64,000 bases of DNA from Bowmanella dokdonensis. Lineage in GTDB: Bacteria > Pseudomonadota > Gammaproteobacteria > Enterobacterales > Alteromonadaceae. Shown here in pieces: positions 54,223 through 62,570 of the stretch. The position numbers and the translations under genes were made by a program. The stretch lies in assembly GCF_017254865.1 (NCBI RefSeq), contig NZ_JAFKCV010000002.1:415837-479836 (forward strand), in the 5' to 3' direction. Each line of letters begins with the position of its first letter. Positions within the stretch are counted from its first letter, which is position 1. The notes beneath the pieces were generated by a model. That model had not been told where the DNA came from. It worked only from the letters and a program-made list of their open reading frames with translations, and made no database searches.

Positions 54223-55668
54223 CTAGAGCTTCTCAAAAATCAATTTTTCGCCACGAAAGTCCTGCACTTCCATTTGTTGCACTTCACCCTGCTTATCTTT
54301 GTGGAAATAAAGTGAAAAAGGATAGTAGTTGCGACCGCTGAACCCTGCTTTGTCCGGCAGTGGCTGAAGAGGTATTGGCTGGAGTCGGAAATGTCTGAGC
54401 CAAAGTTGCTTTTCCTGAAGCGTCACATCGAAGGTGGAATTTAGTTCATTGCTGAAAAAACGGCCCTGGTATTGAGTCAGCTCAGGTTTCGCAACAGGGT
54501 CCGATGACTGAGCCGGAAGCGCCGGTGTCGCGGGTGCGTCTTCCGGAACCGGGGGCATCTTATCCCCCACCAGGATTTCCAGTAACTTAATGCCGGTCGG
54601 AAAAGCGACAAAATGAGGGCTGTTGCTCAGCACTATGATACTTAAATCCTCCCCTGGAAACCGGCCAAAGAAGGAGCGGAAGAAGGCATCGCCACCGGTA
54701 TGAATGTAGGTCTCGATACCGCGATAGTGACGGTAAAACTGCCCTTTTGCATGCTGAATGTTCAGTTCGGCGGAAAGCAGAGCCGGCGTCCCGTCGTCGA
54801 GCGTTGCAAGGGCGTTAAACTTTTCCAATAGCCCCTGACTGCCGACCTTAGGGTCATAAAAGTTGGCGTTCCATTTTGCCAGGTCTTCAGCGGTGGTATA
54901 GAGGGCTGTGGAGCCAACATAGGCGGCATTGAGTTTTTCTTTTTTGAATTCGCCATCTTCAAAATCATAGGAATAGGCGCGATTCTTTATCAACCGTTCG
55001 TTATCGTCATAGAATTGAGACTGCTGCATCCCCAGCGGCTCAAAAATGTTTTTCCGCGTAAAGTCGGCAAAGGACTCACCGGAAACCCGCGCCACAATCT
55101 CAGCAAGCAACACATAGTTTGCATTGGAGTAGCGAAAAGCCGTACCCGTCTCAAAGTTCAGGGAGGTTTGCCTGCTCAGTAGCTGTATTACCTGCGCCAT
55201 GCTGATGTAATCGTCCATCCGCCACCCCGCAAAACTCAGCAGCGCCAGGGGCTCCTTCAGCCCACTGGTGTGGTAGCACAGATGTTTAATAGTGATGGGC
55301 TTGCCGAAATCGGGCATCTCCGGCAGGTAGTGGCGAATATCGTCGTCAAGCGATAGCTTGCCCTGCTCTGCCAGAAGATAAATCGCAAAGGCCGTGAATT
55401 GCTTGGAGACAGAGCCCACATTAAACACCGTTTGCGCAGTGATCGGGATGTCATATTCCAGATTTGCCAGACCATAGCCTTTACGGAACAGGATCTCTCC
55501 ATTCTTAACAATGGCCACCGCCATGCCTGGCGTGTCCTCCGTGTAACTGGCAAACAAATTATCGATTTCTGCTTCCGGAATCTGAGCCCGGGCAGTAGCC
55601 TCGGACAACAACGGCACAAATAAGAGGAGCAGCATGAGTTTGGGCATAGCTGAAAGGGAGATTTTCAT
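54223..55668 (-). CDS. Secreted class C beta-lactamase-fold serine hydrolase
   Basis: The protein is about 481 aa from ATG 55668, which puts the signal peptide (PKLMLLLLFVPLLSEATARAQ) at the N-terminus; longer in-frame ATGs exist to 55758. It has the serine hydrolase motifs SVSK (S-x-x-K), YSN (Y-x-N) and IHTGGDAFF (H-T-G in place of K-T-G). The C-terminal part (ELTQYQGRFFSNELNSTFDVTLQEKQLWLRHF) resembles DUF3471-type extensions of this family. It is probably an esterase or peptidase acting in the periplasm, not a true beta-lactamase. It lies in the island between msbA and comEC. Confidence 0.85.
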   Translation of the reverse strand: MKISLSAMPKLMLLLLFVPLLSEATARAQIPEAEIDNLFASYTEDTPGMAVAIVKNGEILFRKGYGLANLEYDIPITAQTVFNVGSVSKQFTAFAIYLLAEQGKLSLDDDIRHYLPEMPDFGKPITIKHLCYHTSGLKEPLALLSFAGWRMDDYISMAQVIQLLSRQTSLNFETGTAFRYSNANYVLLAEIVARVSGESFADFTRKNIFEPLGMQQSQFYDDNERLIKNRAYSYDFEDGEFKKEKLNAAYVGSTALYTTAEDLAKWNANFYDPKVGSQGLLEKFNALATLDDGTPALLSAELNIQHAKGQFYRHYRGIETYIHTGGDAFFRSFFGRFPGEDLSIIVLSNSPHFVAFPTGIKLLEILVGDKMPPVPEDAPATPALPAQSSDPVAKPELTQYQGRFFSNELNSTFDVTLQEKQLWLRHFRLQPIPLQPLPDKAGFSGRNYYPFSLYFHKDKQGEVQQMEVQDFRGEKLIFEKL

Positions 55669-56134
55669 AACAAGAAGCGGCGTCCTAACCAGATAAAGGG
55701 CGAAGTTGAGTGAAACGAATTCAGCGATGTTACAGCTCACTGCTGATTTATTAAACACCTCACTGGACGTTATCAGGCCCCAGGATCTATCAGCTTCCGT
55801 CGTTTGATACTGAAATCAATTCAACATGACGGAATCAGGACCTCAGTCAGACAACACCAATAAAGCTCAGTAAACTGAATCAGTCTCGACCAAATCTGAC
55901 ACCACTGATGTCCCCTGACTGTTATCCATTTTACTCGCGCAGAGGACGCAGAGACGCAGGGAAACGCAAAGCTTAAGCCTTAGCGGCTTGGCGTTCCTAG
56001 CGCGAGAATCGGGCCTTAATCTGCTTTGATGAAACTGCTCTTACTGGCCGAGCCGGGTGGTGAGCGCGTAAGGGGGAAGTCAAATGTAAGGCCTGAAGCC
56101 AAGCTCCCATGACCCCAAGCTGAAAGCTTCCGTC

Positions 56135-56155
56135 GTCCTGAACTGGATTCAGGAC
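56135..56155. repeat. REP-like palindrome (copy 2)
   Basis: GTCCTGAA and TTCAGGAC flank CTGGA, followed by CTTTGTCAGA. This is the same layout as the copy at 54150-54170. Confidence 0.6.
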
Positions 56156-56243
56156 CTTTGTCAGACCCCACCAGCAATTCAGCAAGAGGTTTTCAGGACC
56201 TCTGCCTGCCCGCGTCTTATTTTTTGTCTGCAAGGTTAACCGG

Positions 56244-56334
56244 ACCACAAAAGGCACAAAAATCACGAACAGTCAGTCACAGGTTATGGGCAGTACCGAC
56301 AGCCCCCTTTCGTGTCTTTAGTGTTTTTTGTGGT
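56244..56334. repeat. Imperfect inverted repeat with 26-bp arms
   Basis: Arms at 56244-56269 and 56309-56334 match as inverted copies at 21 of 26 positions, starting ACCACAAAA and ending CACGAA. The roughly 39-base spacer has no gene. It may be the remnant of a small inverted-repeat element. Confidence 0.5.
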
Positions 56335-56379
56335 GAAAAGCTGTTGAGACAAATAAAGAAGACAAAAGGCACCGCCGGA

Positions 56380-56461
56380 TTGGCCTTCGCAGACACGCCA
56401 CCAGTACCTCCATGTAGTCTCTTACACAGCCTCCCTGCTGTGTAAGGTCCGCGAAGGCCAA
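56380..56461. repeat. Nested palindromic structure
   Basis: The outer arms TTGGCCTTCGC (56380-56390) and GCGAAGGCCAA (56451-56461) are perfect over 11 bases. Inside, TTACACAGC (56422-56430), loop CTCCCT and GCTGTGTAA (56437-56445) form a perfect 9-bp hairpin. It could be a structured transcript or a transposable-element relic. Confidence 0.5.
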
Positions 56462-56658
56462 CCCGACGATACCTCCCACCCTTTTCTCTATCTGTAAGTA
56501 ACAGGTTTGCAGCCGGACCCTCTGCCTATGCAGTTGGCCGCTGAAACTTGGTTCTTCACCCAGGGTGAGAGCAGCCTCCCATAAAAAATTGACCAGGAGG
56601 TGGGAGAAATTGTTTACTGGTGACACTTTGATGGGTGGGTTTAAGCGAAGATTGTGCA

Positions 56659-56716
56659 CGATGCAAGATCTGACCCCGTAATGACCTCGATGCAAGATCT
56701 GACCCCGTAATGACCT
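56659..56716 (+). repeat. Perfect 29-bp tandem duplication
   Basis: Two adjacent identical 29-base units (56659-56687 and 56688-56716) begin CGATGCAAG and contain GCAAGATCTGACCCC. The related sequence GCAAGACTTGACCCC occurs on the other strand at 61306-61320. Confidence 0.8.
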
Positions 56717-56803
56717 TAAAAGCGCCTTACGGGCGCTCGACTCGCAACAAGTTGTTCGCGTGTGTGGCGCGCGTTACGCATTAATGCAACAAGGAGCACT
56801 ATC

Positions 56804-57172
56804 ATGAAGAACATCATATTTACCATCGCGTTCGCCTGTGCTTTTTCAGTCGTCGCCAATGAAATGTATCGAGCTCCATCATCTGGCGACAGTGGGACCT
56901 ATTTCATTGTAAGTAGCGAAAAAGGCAGCGATGGAATACTTACTGTAATATCTAGCCGTATCGGGAAAGACAATGCCTATACTGACTTCACCAAACTCAA
57001 CGTGAATTGTGCTTCTAAGCAATATTTTGAACTGGGTGGCAGCAGCGAAGACGGCGCTAAGAAATCGCCATCGAAACCTATTAAAGACTGGTCTAATTCC
57101 AAGTGGGCATCATTGGTGCCTGGTTCTAGCAAGTCTGATCTTGTTCGCTATGTTTGCAATAAGCGTAAGTAG
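56804..57172 (+). CDS. Small secreted protein of unknown function
   Basis: The 122-aa protein has a signal peptide (KNIIFTIAFACAFSVVAN) followed by a soluble, Ser/Lys-rich domain. A Cys pair (LNVNCASKQYF and VRYVCNKRK) could form a disulphide. ATG 56804 has AAGGAG 7 bases upstream. The base composition is more A+T-rich than the flanking housekeeping genes, which fits acquired DNA. No family was recognised. Confidence 0.65.
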   Translation: MKNIIFTIAFACAFSVVANEMYRAPSSGDSGTYFIVSSEKGSDGILTVISSRIGKDNAYTDFTKLNVNCASKQYFELGGSSEDGAKKSPSKPIKDWSNSKWASLVPGSSKSDLVRYVCNKRK

Positions 57173-57244
57173 TGAAATTGTATAAAACTAATCTGCGGTT
57201 TTTAGTATCCGAATAATTTAACCATTTTCTTTTCGGGAGCGGAA

Positions 57245-57516
57245 TTGAACCAAATTTTTTTATTAGCTTTTCTGTTGTTCTGTTTTTAGGGGTAAGCGCC
57301 GCATCCAAAGCTGAAGAATTGAGGAAGGAACTTCGTTATGAGGGCAGTACAATGAGCTTGTACTATTTGGTACAAAAATCACTTTTGCCTCAAAACGATT
57401 TTCCCTTAAGCTTAGAAAGTGCTTATACAAAAAGACTATATGGTAACTGTATCAACCGAATAAGACTGAGTACTGTGATAATATTCATCAACACTTTACT
57501 AGGACTAATCCTTTAA
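57245..57516 (+). pseudogene. Small secreted protein gene with probable frameshift in a T run
   Basis: A TTG at 57245 (GGGAG upstream) opens NQIF, but the frame is lost at the T7 run 57254-57260. Adding one T would give a clean signal peptide (NQIFFISFSVVLFLGVSAASKAEEL) joined to the open frame ...RKELRYEGSTMSLYYLVQKSLLPQNDF...NCINRIRLSTVIIFINTLLGLIL, which ends at 57516. So the gene is either frameshifted, phase-variable by slippage, or affected by a sequencing error. The C-terminus has a hydrophobic helix. No family was recognised. Confidence 0.4.
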
Positions 57517-57709
57517 TAATAGAGTTAGTAGACCCTAAATAATTTCAAAAAGGACATTAGTTAATCATCCGAAAAAACCTCGTAGTTAATTATCAGGATC
57601 GACATAACCAGATACATCCTATCTTGGTACTAAACGGTCCTAGGGCTAGCCATAATTTGCATTGTGCAGAGTTGATAACATGGTCACTCTGAGACAGGGA
57701 TAATGTCAC

Positions 57710-58288
57710 ATGAGAAATTTCATATATCTGGCTGCATTCGCATTTATCTTTCCTTTCTACTCGAAATCAGAGCCGACAGGAAATTTAGTCCAAAAATTCC
57801 CAAAGCCGCTTGGAATCAGCATTTGGAGTAACCCTTCTTACATTCGTTACCACCATGATTCCAAACCTGCTGAGTTAAACAGGTTATTTCTTGTTTTTGG
57901 CCATAAAGAAACTGATATCGTCAACAGGCTGGGGCAGCCGATAAATAGAAGTAAAAGAAAAGATGAAGACCGCCATAAACCTGGCCGAAAAATAACTTAC
58001 ACTCAGCTTTTCTATCCGGGTTTAACCATTGAGCTATCCACCAATCACGATTCGAGAACCCATGTAAGAAGGCTCTTTATCACCAACTGTGATATTCCCT
58101 CCAGTTTTCAGGTTTATTTGTGTTCCCCGGTGGCAAGCTTTACAGAAAAAATAGGGGAACCCTCCATTGATACTGATTCAGAACTGATTTATCTGATTAC
58201 TATTGGCGATATGGGGTCTGTCCCTCTGCGAATAATGACGGCAGACGGGATAGTGACCGGCATCTACACCAAGAACTTTATAGACTGA
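57710..58288 (+). CDS. Secreted protein of unknown function
   Basis: The 192-aa protein has a likely signal peptide (NFIYLAAFAFIFPFYSKSE) and a soluble domain. It includes LFLVFGHKETDIVNRLGQPINRSKRKDEDRHKPGRKITYTQLFYPGLTIEL, which resembles the layout of small SmpA/OmlA-like beta-lactamase-inhibitor-type folds, but this is only an impression. Two Cys (NCDIPSSF and YLCSP) may pair. The gene is A+T-rich and alone in the island, with 190-base gaps on each side. The function is unknown. Confidence 0.65.
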   Translation: MRNFIYLAAFAFIFPFYSKSEPTGNLVQKFPKPLGISIWSNPSYIRYHHDSKPAELNRLFLVFGHKETDIVNRLGQPINRSKRKDEDRHKPGRKITYTQLFYPGLTIELSTNHDSRTHVRRLFITNCDIPSSFQVYLCSPVASFTEKIGEPSIDTDSELIYLITIGDMGSVPLRIMTADGIVTGIYTKNFID

Positions 58289-58517
58289 CAAGCAGTAACC
58301 TCTCAGTGCTCTTCTTGACTCTGAGGAAGCGGGCATATCCGTACGCTTGCCAGGGCAACGGGTTTTGCGGCTAAGTATCCGGTGCAGTTGGATAAAGCTG
58401 CTACGTCCCAATAGTTGTGTAGTAACATTCGCGAAACCTGGAATTTAATCTGCGTGCTTAGGTTCTGCGTCCTTTAACGCTTAGAACCCGACGAGCCGCA
58501 GCTTGCGGGAGGCAAGG

Positions 58518-58868
58518 ATGAAGGTAAAACGCATAGTCTCCAACATTGCGACAGCCAACCCCTCAGATGCAGAGAAATTTTACTCGGCTATTTTTGGGCT
58601 CGAGATCGTGATGGATCATGGATGGATAAGAACCTACAGCTCAGGTGAAGATATGATCACCCAGATAAGCGTGGCCTCAGAAGGTGGATCCGGCACGCCC
58701 GTTCCTGATCTATCTATAGAGGTAGATTGCCTGGAGACAGCTTTAGAGAGAGTGCGCAACGAAAGCATAAAGATTGAGTACGGACCCGTTACTGAGCCTT
58801 GGGGTGTCAGGCGGTTCTATATCCGTGACCCGTTCGGCAAGCTCATTAATGTCTTACAGCATGAATAG
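58518..58868 (+). CDS. VOC-family (glyoxalase/bleomycin-resistance fold) protein
   Basis: The 116-aa protein has the VOC beta-alpha-beta-beta-beta pattern: SNIATANPSDAEKFYSAIFGLEIVMDHGWIRTYSS, then DLSIEVDCLETALERV, VTEPWGVRRFYIRDPFGKLINVLQHE. The usual first metal ligand (H or Q near the N-terminus) is not evident, and R-F-Y-I-R-D-P-F-G-x-x-I is the C-terminal family signature. ATG 58518 is supported by GGGAGG 6 bases upstream. The substrate is unknown. Such small genes are common cargo of mobile regions. Confidence 0.85.
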   Translation: MKVKRIVSNIATANPSDAEKFYSAIFGLEIVMDHGWIRTYSSGEDMITQISVASEGGSGTPVPDLSIEVDCLETALERVRNESIKIEYGPVTEPWGVRRFYIRDPFGKLINVLQHE

Positions 58869-58934
58869 TTAACGGGCGCGCTCTAACAATTCGTGTCATA
58901 GGATTTCTTTCATTCAATTCAATAGGACCAATAG

Positions 58935-59363
58935 ATGACTACTCCGCCCTTAACTCGTTCTGTCGGTAATGCAGAACGTGCCATGCGTGCTTTGCTTGAA
59001 CGCGAACTGGCGTCCGAGGGACTCACCTTCGCGCATTGGACCGCATTGGTGTTCGCCGGCGGCACGCCGCTTTCACCATCACAGATTGCGCAACGACAAC
59101 TCGCCGGTCATGTTGTAGCCAGTGAGGCCGAAGCGCTTGCCGCTATCGCCAGGCTCGCAGATGCAGCCCTCTTACAGAGCGCACCAGACGGAGCACTTCA
59201 GCACACCGAAGCAGGCCGGAGTTTGTTTGCGAAACTCAGCAAGTCAGTTGAGGACATTACCGGCACTTTGTTTGCCGGTCTTCCTGAGGCCGATCTCGAG
59301 GCCACCCACCGTACCCTGCTGGAAATTGCCGGGCGTGCCAACAAGCTACTGGCCACCAAGTAA
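58935..59363 (+). CDS. MarR-like winged-helix protein
   Basis: The 142-aa soluble protein has an N-terminal helix pair (AERAMRALLERELASEGLTFAHWTALVFAG). A winged-helix-like segment (SPSQIAQRQLAGHVVASEAEALAAIARLADAALLQSAPDGALQHTEAGRSLFAKLSKSV) and a C-terminal helix (LEATHRTLLEIAGRANKLL) follow, as in MarR family regulators. It follows the VOC gene by 66 bases in the same direction and may control it or itself. The ligand is unknown. Confidence 0.6.
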   Translation: MTTPPLTRSVGNAERAMRALLERELASEGLTFAHWTALVFAGGTPLSPSQIAQRQLAGHVVASEAEALAAIARLADAALLQSAPDGALQHTEAGRSLFAKLSKSVEDITGTLFAGLPEADLEATHRTLLEIAGRANKLLATK

Positions 59364-59390
59364 CGGCCAATCTGTCCATCGAACAGCGGG

Positions 59391-59424
59391 CGGGGAGCAT
59401 GTCTTGCTGACCTCCCCGATTTTC
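59391..59424 (+). terminator. Possible terminator after the MarR-like gene
   Basis: CGGGGAG (59391-59397) and CTCCCCG (59412-59418) form a 7-bp stem with a 14-base loop, followed by ATTTTCC. It lies 28 bases after the stop. The long loop and short T run make it only moderately convincing. Confidence 0.5.
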
Positions 59425-59522
59425 CTGAATCTCACCTGACACACAAGGTAAAGAGCCGGCTTTCTTCAGCGGCCGCTTTCCAAGCCGGCGATACCTTTAG
59501 AATAGTGATCTCCGGGATAGCA

Positions 59523-61241
59523 TTATCGATCCCTTAGTGACTCATCCCGGTTACCGTCCATATACAACCCAGTGACCGACTCCGCGATACCGTCCTCACC
59601 AATAGTAAACTGAAGTCGAAAAGAGGTAAGGTCCCCGACGGCAAAAAGGGTGGGCGTCAGGGGATGCAGTTTGTGTATTGCCCCCTCCCCTCGCTGGTAC
59701 AGGAGATCATCGCCTTGTGCCCAGACTTTGCGTGCGCCGAAGCTTCCGACAAGTGCCGCCGGGTCGATCTGTGCCGGCGGCCTGGCTTCAAGAAAGACGC
59801 GAATCCACTCAAGCCGTTGATGAATCGACTCCTTTGCCTTGTCGTCCGCTATTATCAGCGCCTCTTGCAGCACGTTGGCGGCGCCCCGATAGTCTTTTGT
59901 GGCAAGCAGTGCTTCGGCCAGCGCCTGCTTCAGCGCCGGGTCATCTGGGGCACTTTGCTGTGCAACATGCAACACTTTCACCGCAGAGCTGTTGGCACCA
60001 ATCTGTTGCAGCAGCCCAGCCAGTGGAAGCAGCACTGCCTCGTTCCTGTCTTCAGGTGCAGGAGAGGCCAGGGCTGCCAGTTTTTCCAGCATCGGTGCTT
60101 CGCCCTGATCGCGGAATATAGTAAGCAACTCCTGGCGCTGTAACCGCGCCGGGTTGTTCCATTGCTCTGTATTTAACCATTTGGCAATATTGCCGCCCGA
60201 GCCGAAAACCATAGCATTGATCTCGTCCACAAGGGTCAGGCCGTTCTGCGAATTGGCCAGATAAACCACGCCACGTTGCAACCTGGGAGAAAAGGCCATA
60301 TACGCCCGAAACACTCCATTGTCTCCCCAGTGCCACAGCAGGATTTTGTCATCTGTTTCATCCGCTGCCAGGCCTAAGGCCCAGGACATAGGAGCCTGGC
60401 CCGGCGTACCGGGATTAAAGGGATCCCCGGCTTTCACGGCAGGCTGAATCATCAGGGTCGCAAGCTTGTCTGCCAGTCCTTTTTTCTGCATCAAGGCGGC
60501 GATAAAGCGCGCGTAATCGGAAGCGGTGGTCACCAGGCTTGCCGCAGCGTTTTCTGCAGTGGCGCCGGCCTTACGTCCCACCGCCCCAACCCGGTCATGG
60601 CCATGGGCCCGCGGCGCCTTGTCGTCGGTAAGCAGATAGTACGAGCTGTCCATGCCTAAGGGCTCGAATACCAGCTCCCTGGCCAGGGTCTGCAAGGACT
60701 GCCCGGTGAGTGTTTCCACCGCCTGTTGCAGGTACAGATAACCCTCTCCGGAATAGCCGAAGGTACTGCCGGGGTCGAAACGAAATGCCAATGGCGTACC
60801 GCCCCAGTTGGGCAGGCCGCTGGTATGGGTCAGTACCAGACGCGGGGTAATCAGGCGATGACGCTTGTCATGGGTTAATCGTTTATTTTCAAGCAGGGTG
60901 TAAAGAGGACGATCGAGATCCAGCCGGCCGGCGTCCACCAGCTTCATCACCAGATAGGCAAATACGGGCTTACTCAGGGATGCGGCTTCGAACAGGGTCT
61001 GTTCTGTAACCGGAGCATTAAACTGGTTATCCGCCACCCCGAAACTAGCGGACCAGGACAGTTCGCCATTGTCTATTAAGGCCACCTGCAAGCCCGGGAT
61101 CTCCGCCTTCTGCATCAATGGCGGGAGTCTCTGCTGCAGGCGGGTAACGATTGCGGCATCGCCTGAGTCGGTGTTGTGCCCTGAACACCCAGCCATCGTG
61201 ACGCAGGTCAGGGTAACCAACAGTTTATTGAGCAAGTTCAT
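59523..61241 (-). CDS. Lipoprotein beta-lactamase-fold serine hydrolase with helical C-terminal extension
   Basis: The 572-aa protein has a lipoprotein signal (LLNKLLVTLTCVTMAGC, lipidated Cys19) and the serine hydrolase fold. It has ASLSK (S-x-x-K), LTHTSGLPNWGG and HWGDN in place of the K-T-G box. The second motif reads YSG where Y-x-N is normal. The C-terminal 200 residues contain a TPR-like repeat region (AVKVLHVAQQSAPDDPALKQALAEALLATKDYRGAANVLQEAL) and a DUF3471-like end. It is a second, unrelated-looking member of the family in the same island. The substrate is unknown. Confidence 0.82.
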   Translation of the reverse strand: MNLLNKLLVTLTCVTMAGCSGHNTDSGDAAIVTRLQQRLPPLMQKAEIPGLQVALIDNGELSWSASFGVADNQFNAPVTEQTLFEAASLSKPVFAYLVMKLVDAGRLDLDRPLYTLLENKRLTHDKRHRLITPRLVLTHTSGLPNWGGTPLAFRFDPGSTFGYSGEGYLYLQQAVETLTGQSLQTLARELVFEPLGMDSSYYLLTDDKAPRAHGHDRVGAVGRKAGATAENAAASLVTTASDYARFIAALMQKKGLADKLATLMIQPAVKAGDPFNPGTPGQAPMSWALGLAADETDDKILLWHWGDNGVFRAYMAFSPRLQRGVVYLANSQNGLTLVDEINAMVFGSGGNIAKWLNTEQWNNPARLQRQELLTIFRDQGEAPMLEKLAALASPAPEDRNEAVLLPLAGLLQQIGANSSAVKVLHVAQQSAPDDPALKQALAEALLATKDYRGAANVLQEALIIADDKAKESIHQRLEWIRVFLEARPPAQIDPAALVGSFGARKVWAQGDDLLYQRGEGAIHKLHPLTPTLFAVGDLTSFRLQFTIGEDGIAESVTGLYMDGNRDESLRDR

Positions 61242-61676
61242 AACGCCAGATGTGTCCTTTCTTAAGCAGCATCAAAGCAAACCCATACAACACCGCAAGG
61301 GAGGCGGGGTCAAGTCTTGCTTAAAGTGCATTGGCTGTTGCAACAGCGTCTTCGTGGAACCTTCTGTTCCTGACTGAGGGAATGAGCAGGGATCACCCAA
61401 CAAAGTGCTTCCGCGAATGACTCACAGTCTATTGGGAATGCGCAGCAGATGCACGGGATTGGTCACCAACAGGCCTGGGGACGGTTTTCCCCCAAGATAA
61501 TGTATTAGGGCCCGCTTGGCTTTCTTGGCTTTAATATCTACCATCAATTCTGGATACCAGCAGCAGTCTTGCACTTGGATCTGCCCCCGTTTAAGCGGGC
61601 AAACAAGCGTATACCCAGGTTTTCAGATCGTCCAACCAACGGCATTTATCGGGCCTTTTGACAGGGAACTGCATTA
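61242..61676. other. 435-bp intergenic region with possible gene remnant
   Basis: No full gene is seen. On the minus strand, about 61560 down to TGA 61422 reads YPELMVDIKAKKAKRALIHY and continues in frame to VTNPVHLLRIPNRL. This looks like a real protein C-terminus, and the upstream part is missing. GGGGTCAAGTCTTGC at 61306-61320 is related to the duplicated 29-bp unit at 56659. The last 20 bases before 61677 are the leader of the GGDEF gene. Confidence 0.4.
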
Positions 61677-62525
61677 ATGAGACTACTCCCCTTCTTGGAG
61701 AGGAACAAAGGGCTCTTCTGGGCAGTGGTCGCATTTATCCTAGTCGCAGGAGTGGGCCTGCTCGACATCGTAACGGGGTATGAGCTGGCGTTCTCTTTAT
61801 TCTATTTGCTGCCGGTTTCATTAGCGGCTTGGTTCGTCGGAAAACGCTTCGGTCTTGCCACTTCGGTTGTCAGCGCCCTGGCCTGGGGGATGGCTGATTT
61901 ACTGTCAGAACAACCTTATTCCCATCCCGCCATTTTGTACTGGAACACCACCATCAGATTCGGGGTATTCCTGATTACGGCGCTGCTGATGTCATCCTTA
62001 CGACAAGCCCTTGAGCGGGAACAAGAATTGTCCCGCGTCGATAACCTTACCGGCGCCGTGAACAGGCGATTCTTCGCGGAGTTGCTGCAAATGGAACTGG
62101 ACCGCTCGCAGCGTTCTAAGCACCCGCTCACCCTCGCCTATATTGACCTGGATAACTTCAAAGCAATCAATGACCGCCTGGGCCATGCTGCAGGCGACCA
62201 GCTCCTTGCCACTACGGTAAGACAAGTGAAGGGGCAACTGAGGAAGACCGATATACTCGCTCGCTTAGGGGGCGATGAGTTTGCCATCCTGTTGCCGGAA
62301 ACCCACATGGAGGCTGCCAAATTGGTCATTTCTGATGTTCAAGCGCACTTCTTAAACGAGATGCATCGGAATAACTGGCCGGTGACACTTTCCATCGGCG
62401 TGCTGACCTGCACAAAAATCCCGGCAACCACGGACGAACTGTTGAATCAGGCCGATGCCTTAATGTATGCGGCCAAGAACCAGGGAAAAAATGCAGTTTG
62501 CTATGCCGTATACGCGGGCGATTAG
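61677..62525 (+). CDS. Membrane-bound diguanylate cyclase (GGDEF)
   Basis: The 282-aa protein has an N-terminal membrane region with three to four helices (AVVAFILVAGVGLLDIV, LAFSLFYLLPVSLAAWFV, GLATSVVSALAWGMADLL, FGVFLITALLMSSL). A GGDEF domain (about residues 120-280) follows, with an intact LGGDEF active site and an RxxD inhibition site (RKTD five residues before). It should make c-di-GMP. It is the rightmost gene of the island, and its 3' end is 46 bases from the heptamer array. Confidence 0.9.
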   Translation: MRLLPFLERNKGLFWAVVAFILVAGVGLLDIVTGYELAFSLFYLLPVSLAAWFVGKRFGLATSVVSALAWGMADLLSEQPYSHPAILYWNTTIRFGVFLITALLMSSLRQALEREQELSRVDNLTGAVNRRFFAELLQMELDRSQRSKHPLTLAYIDLDNFKAINDRLGHAAGDQLLATTVRQVKGQLRKTDILARLGGDEFAILLPETHMEAAKLVISDVQAHFLNEMHRNNWPVTLSIGVLTCTKIPATTDELLNQADALMYAAKNQGKNAVCYAVYAGD

Positions 62526-62570
62526 CTTGTGACTTGATAGTGGAACCGACTTCATCAACCCGGATCCCCG

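Larger units (their letters stand above)
55669..56803. other. 1.1-kb intergenic region rich in inverted and direct repeats
   Basis: No convincing gene is seen here. It contains a half REP-like copy near 55831, a REP-like palindrome at 56135-56155, an imperfect inverted repeat (56244-56269 with 56309-56334), a nested hairpin structure (56380-56461) and a 29-bp perfect tandem duplication (56659-56716). The minus-strand open frame at 56318-56695 runs through these repeats and looks non-coding. Confidence 0.6.

Noticed and set aside
56318-56695. Minus-strand 125-aa open frame
   Set aside because: It runs through the palindromes and the duplicated region and has no start context or recognisable protein pattern.
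56725-56790. attC-like or attI-like stretch (AACAAGTTGTTCG ... GCGTTACGC)
   Set aside because: The motif arms do not pair as an attC recombination site, and the stretch is short.
58869-58934. Possible integron attC trace: TCTAACAATTCG after the VOC gene
   Set aside because: The short motif resembles the start of an attC site, but no paired arm, no second site after the other small genes and no integron integrase were seen.
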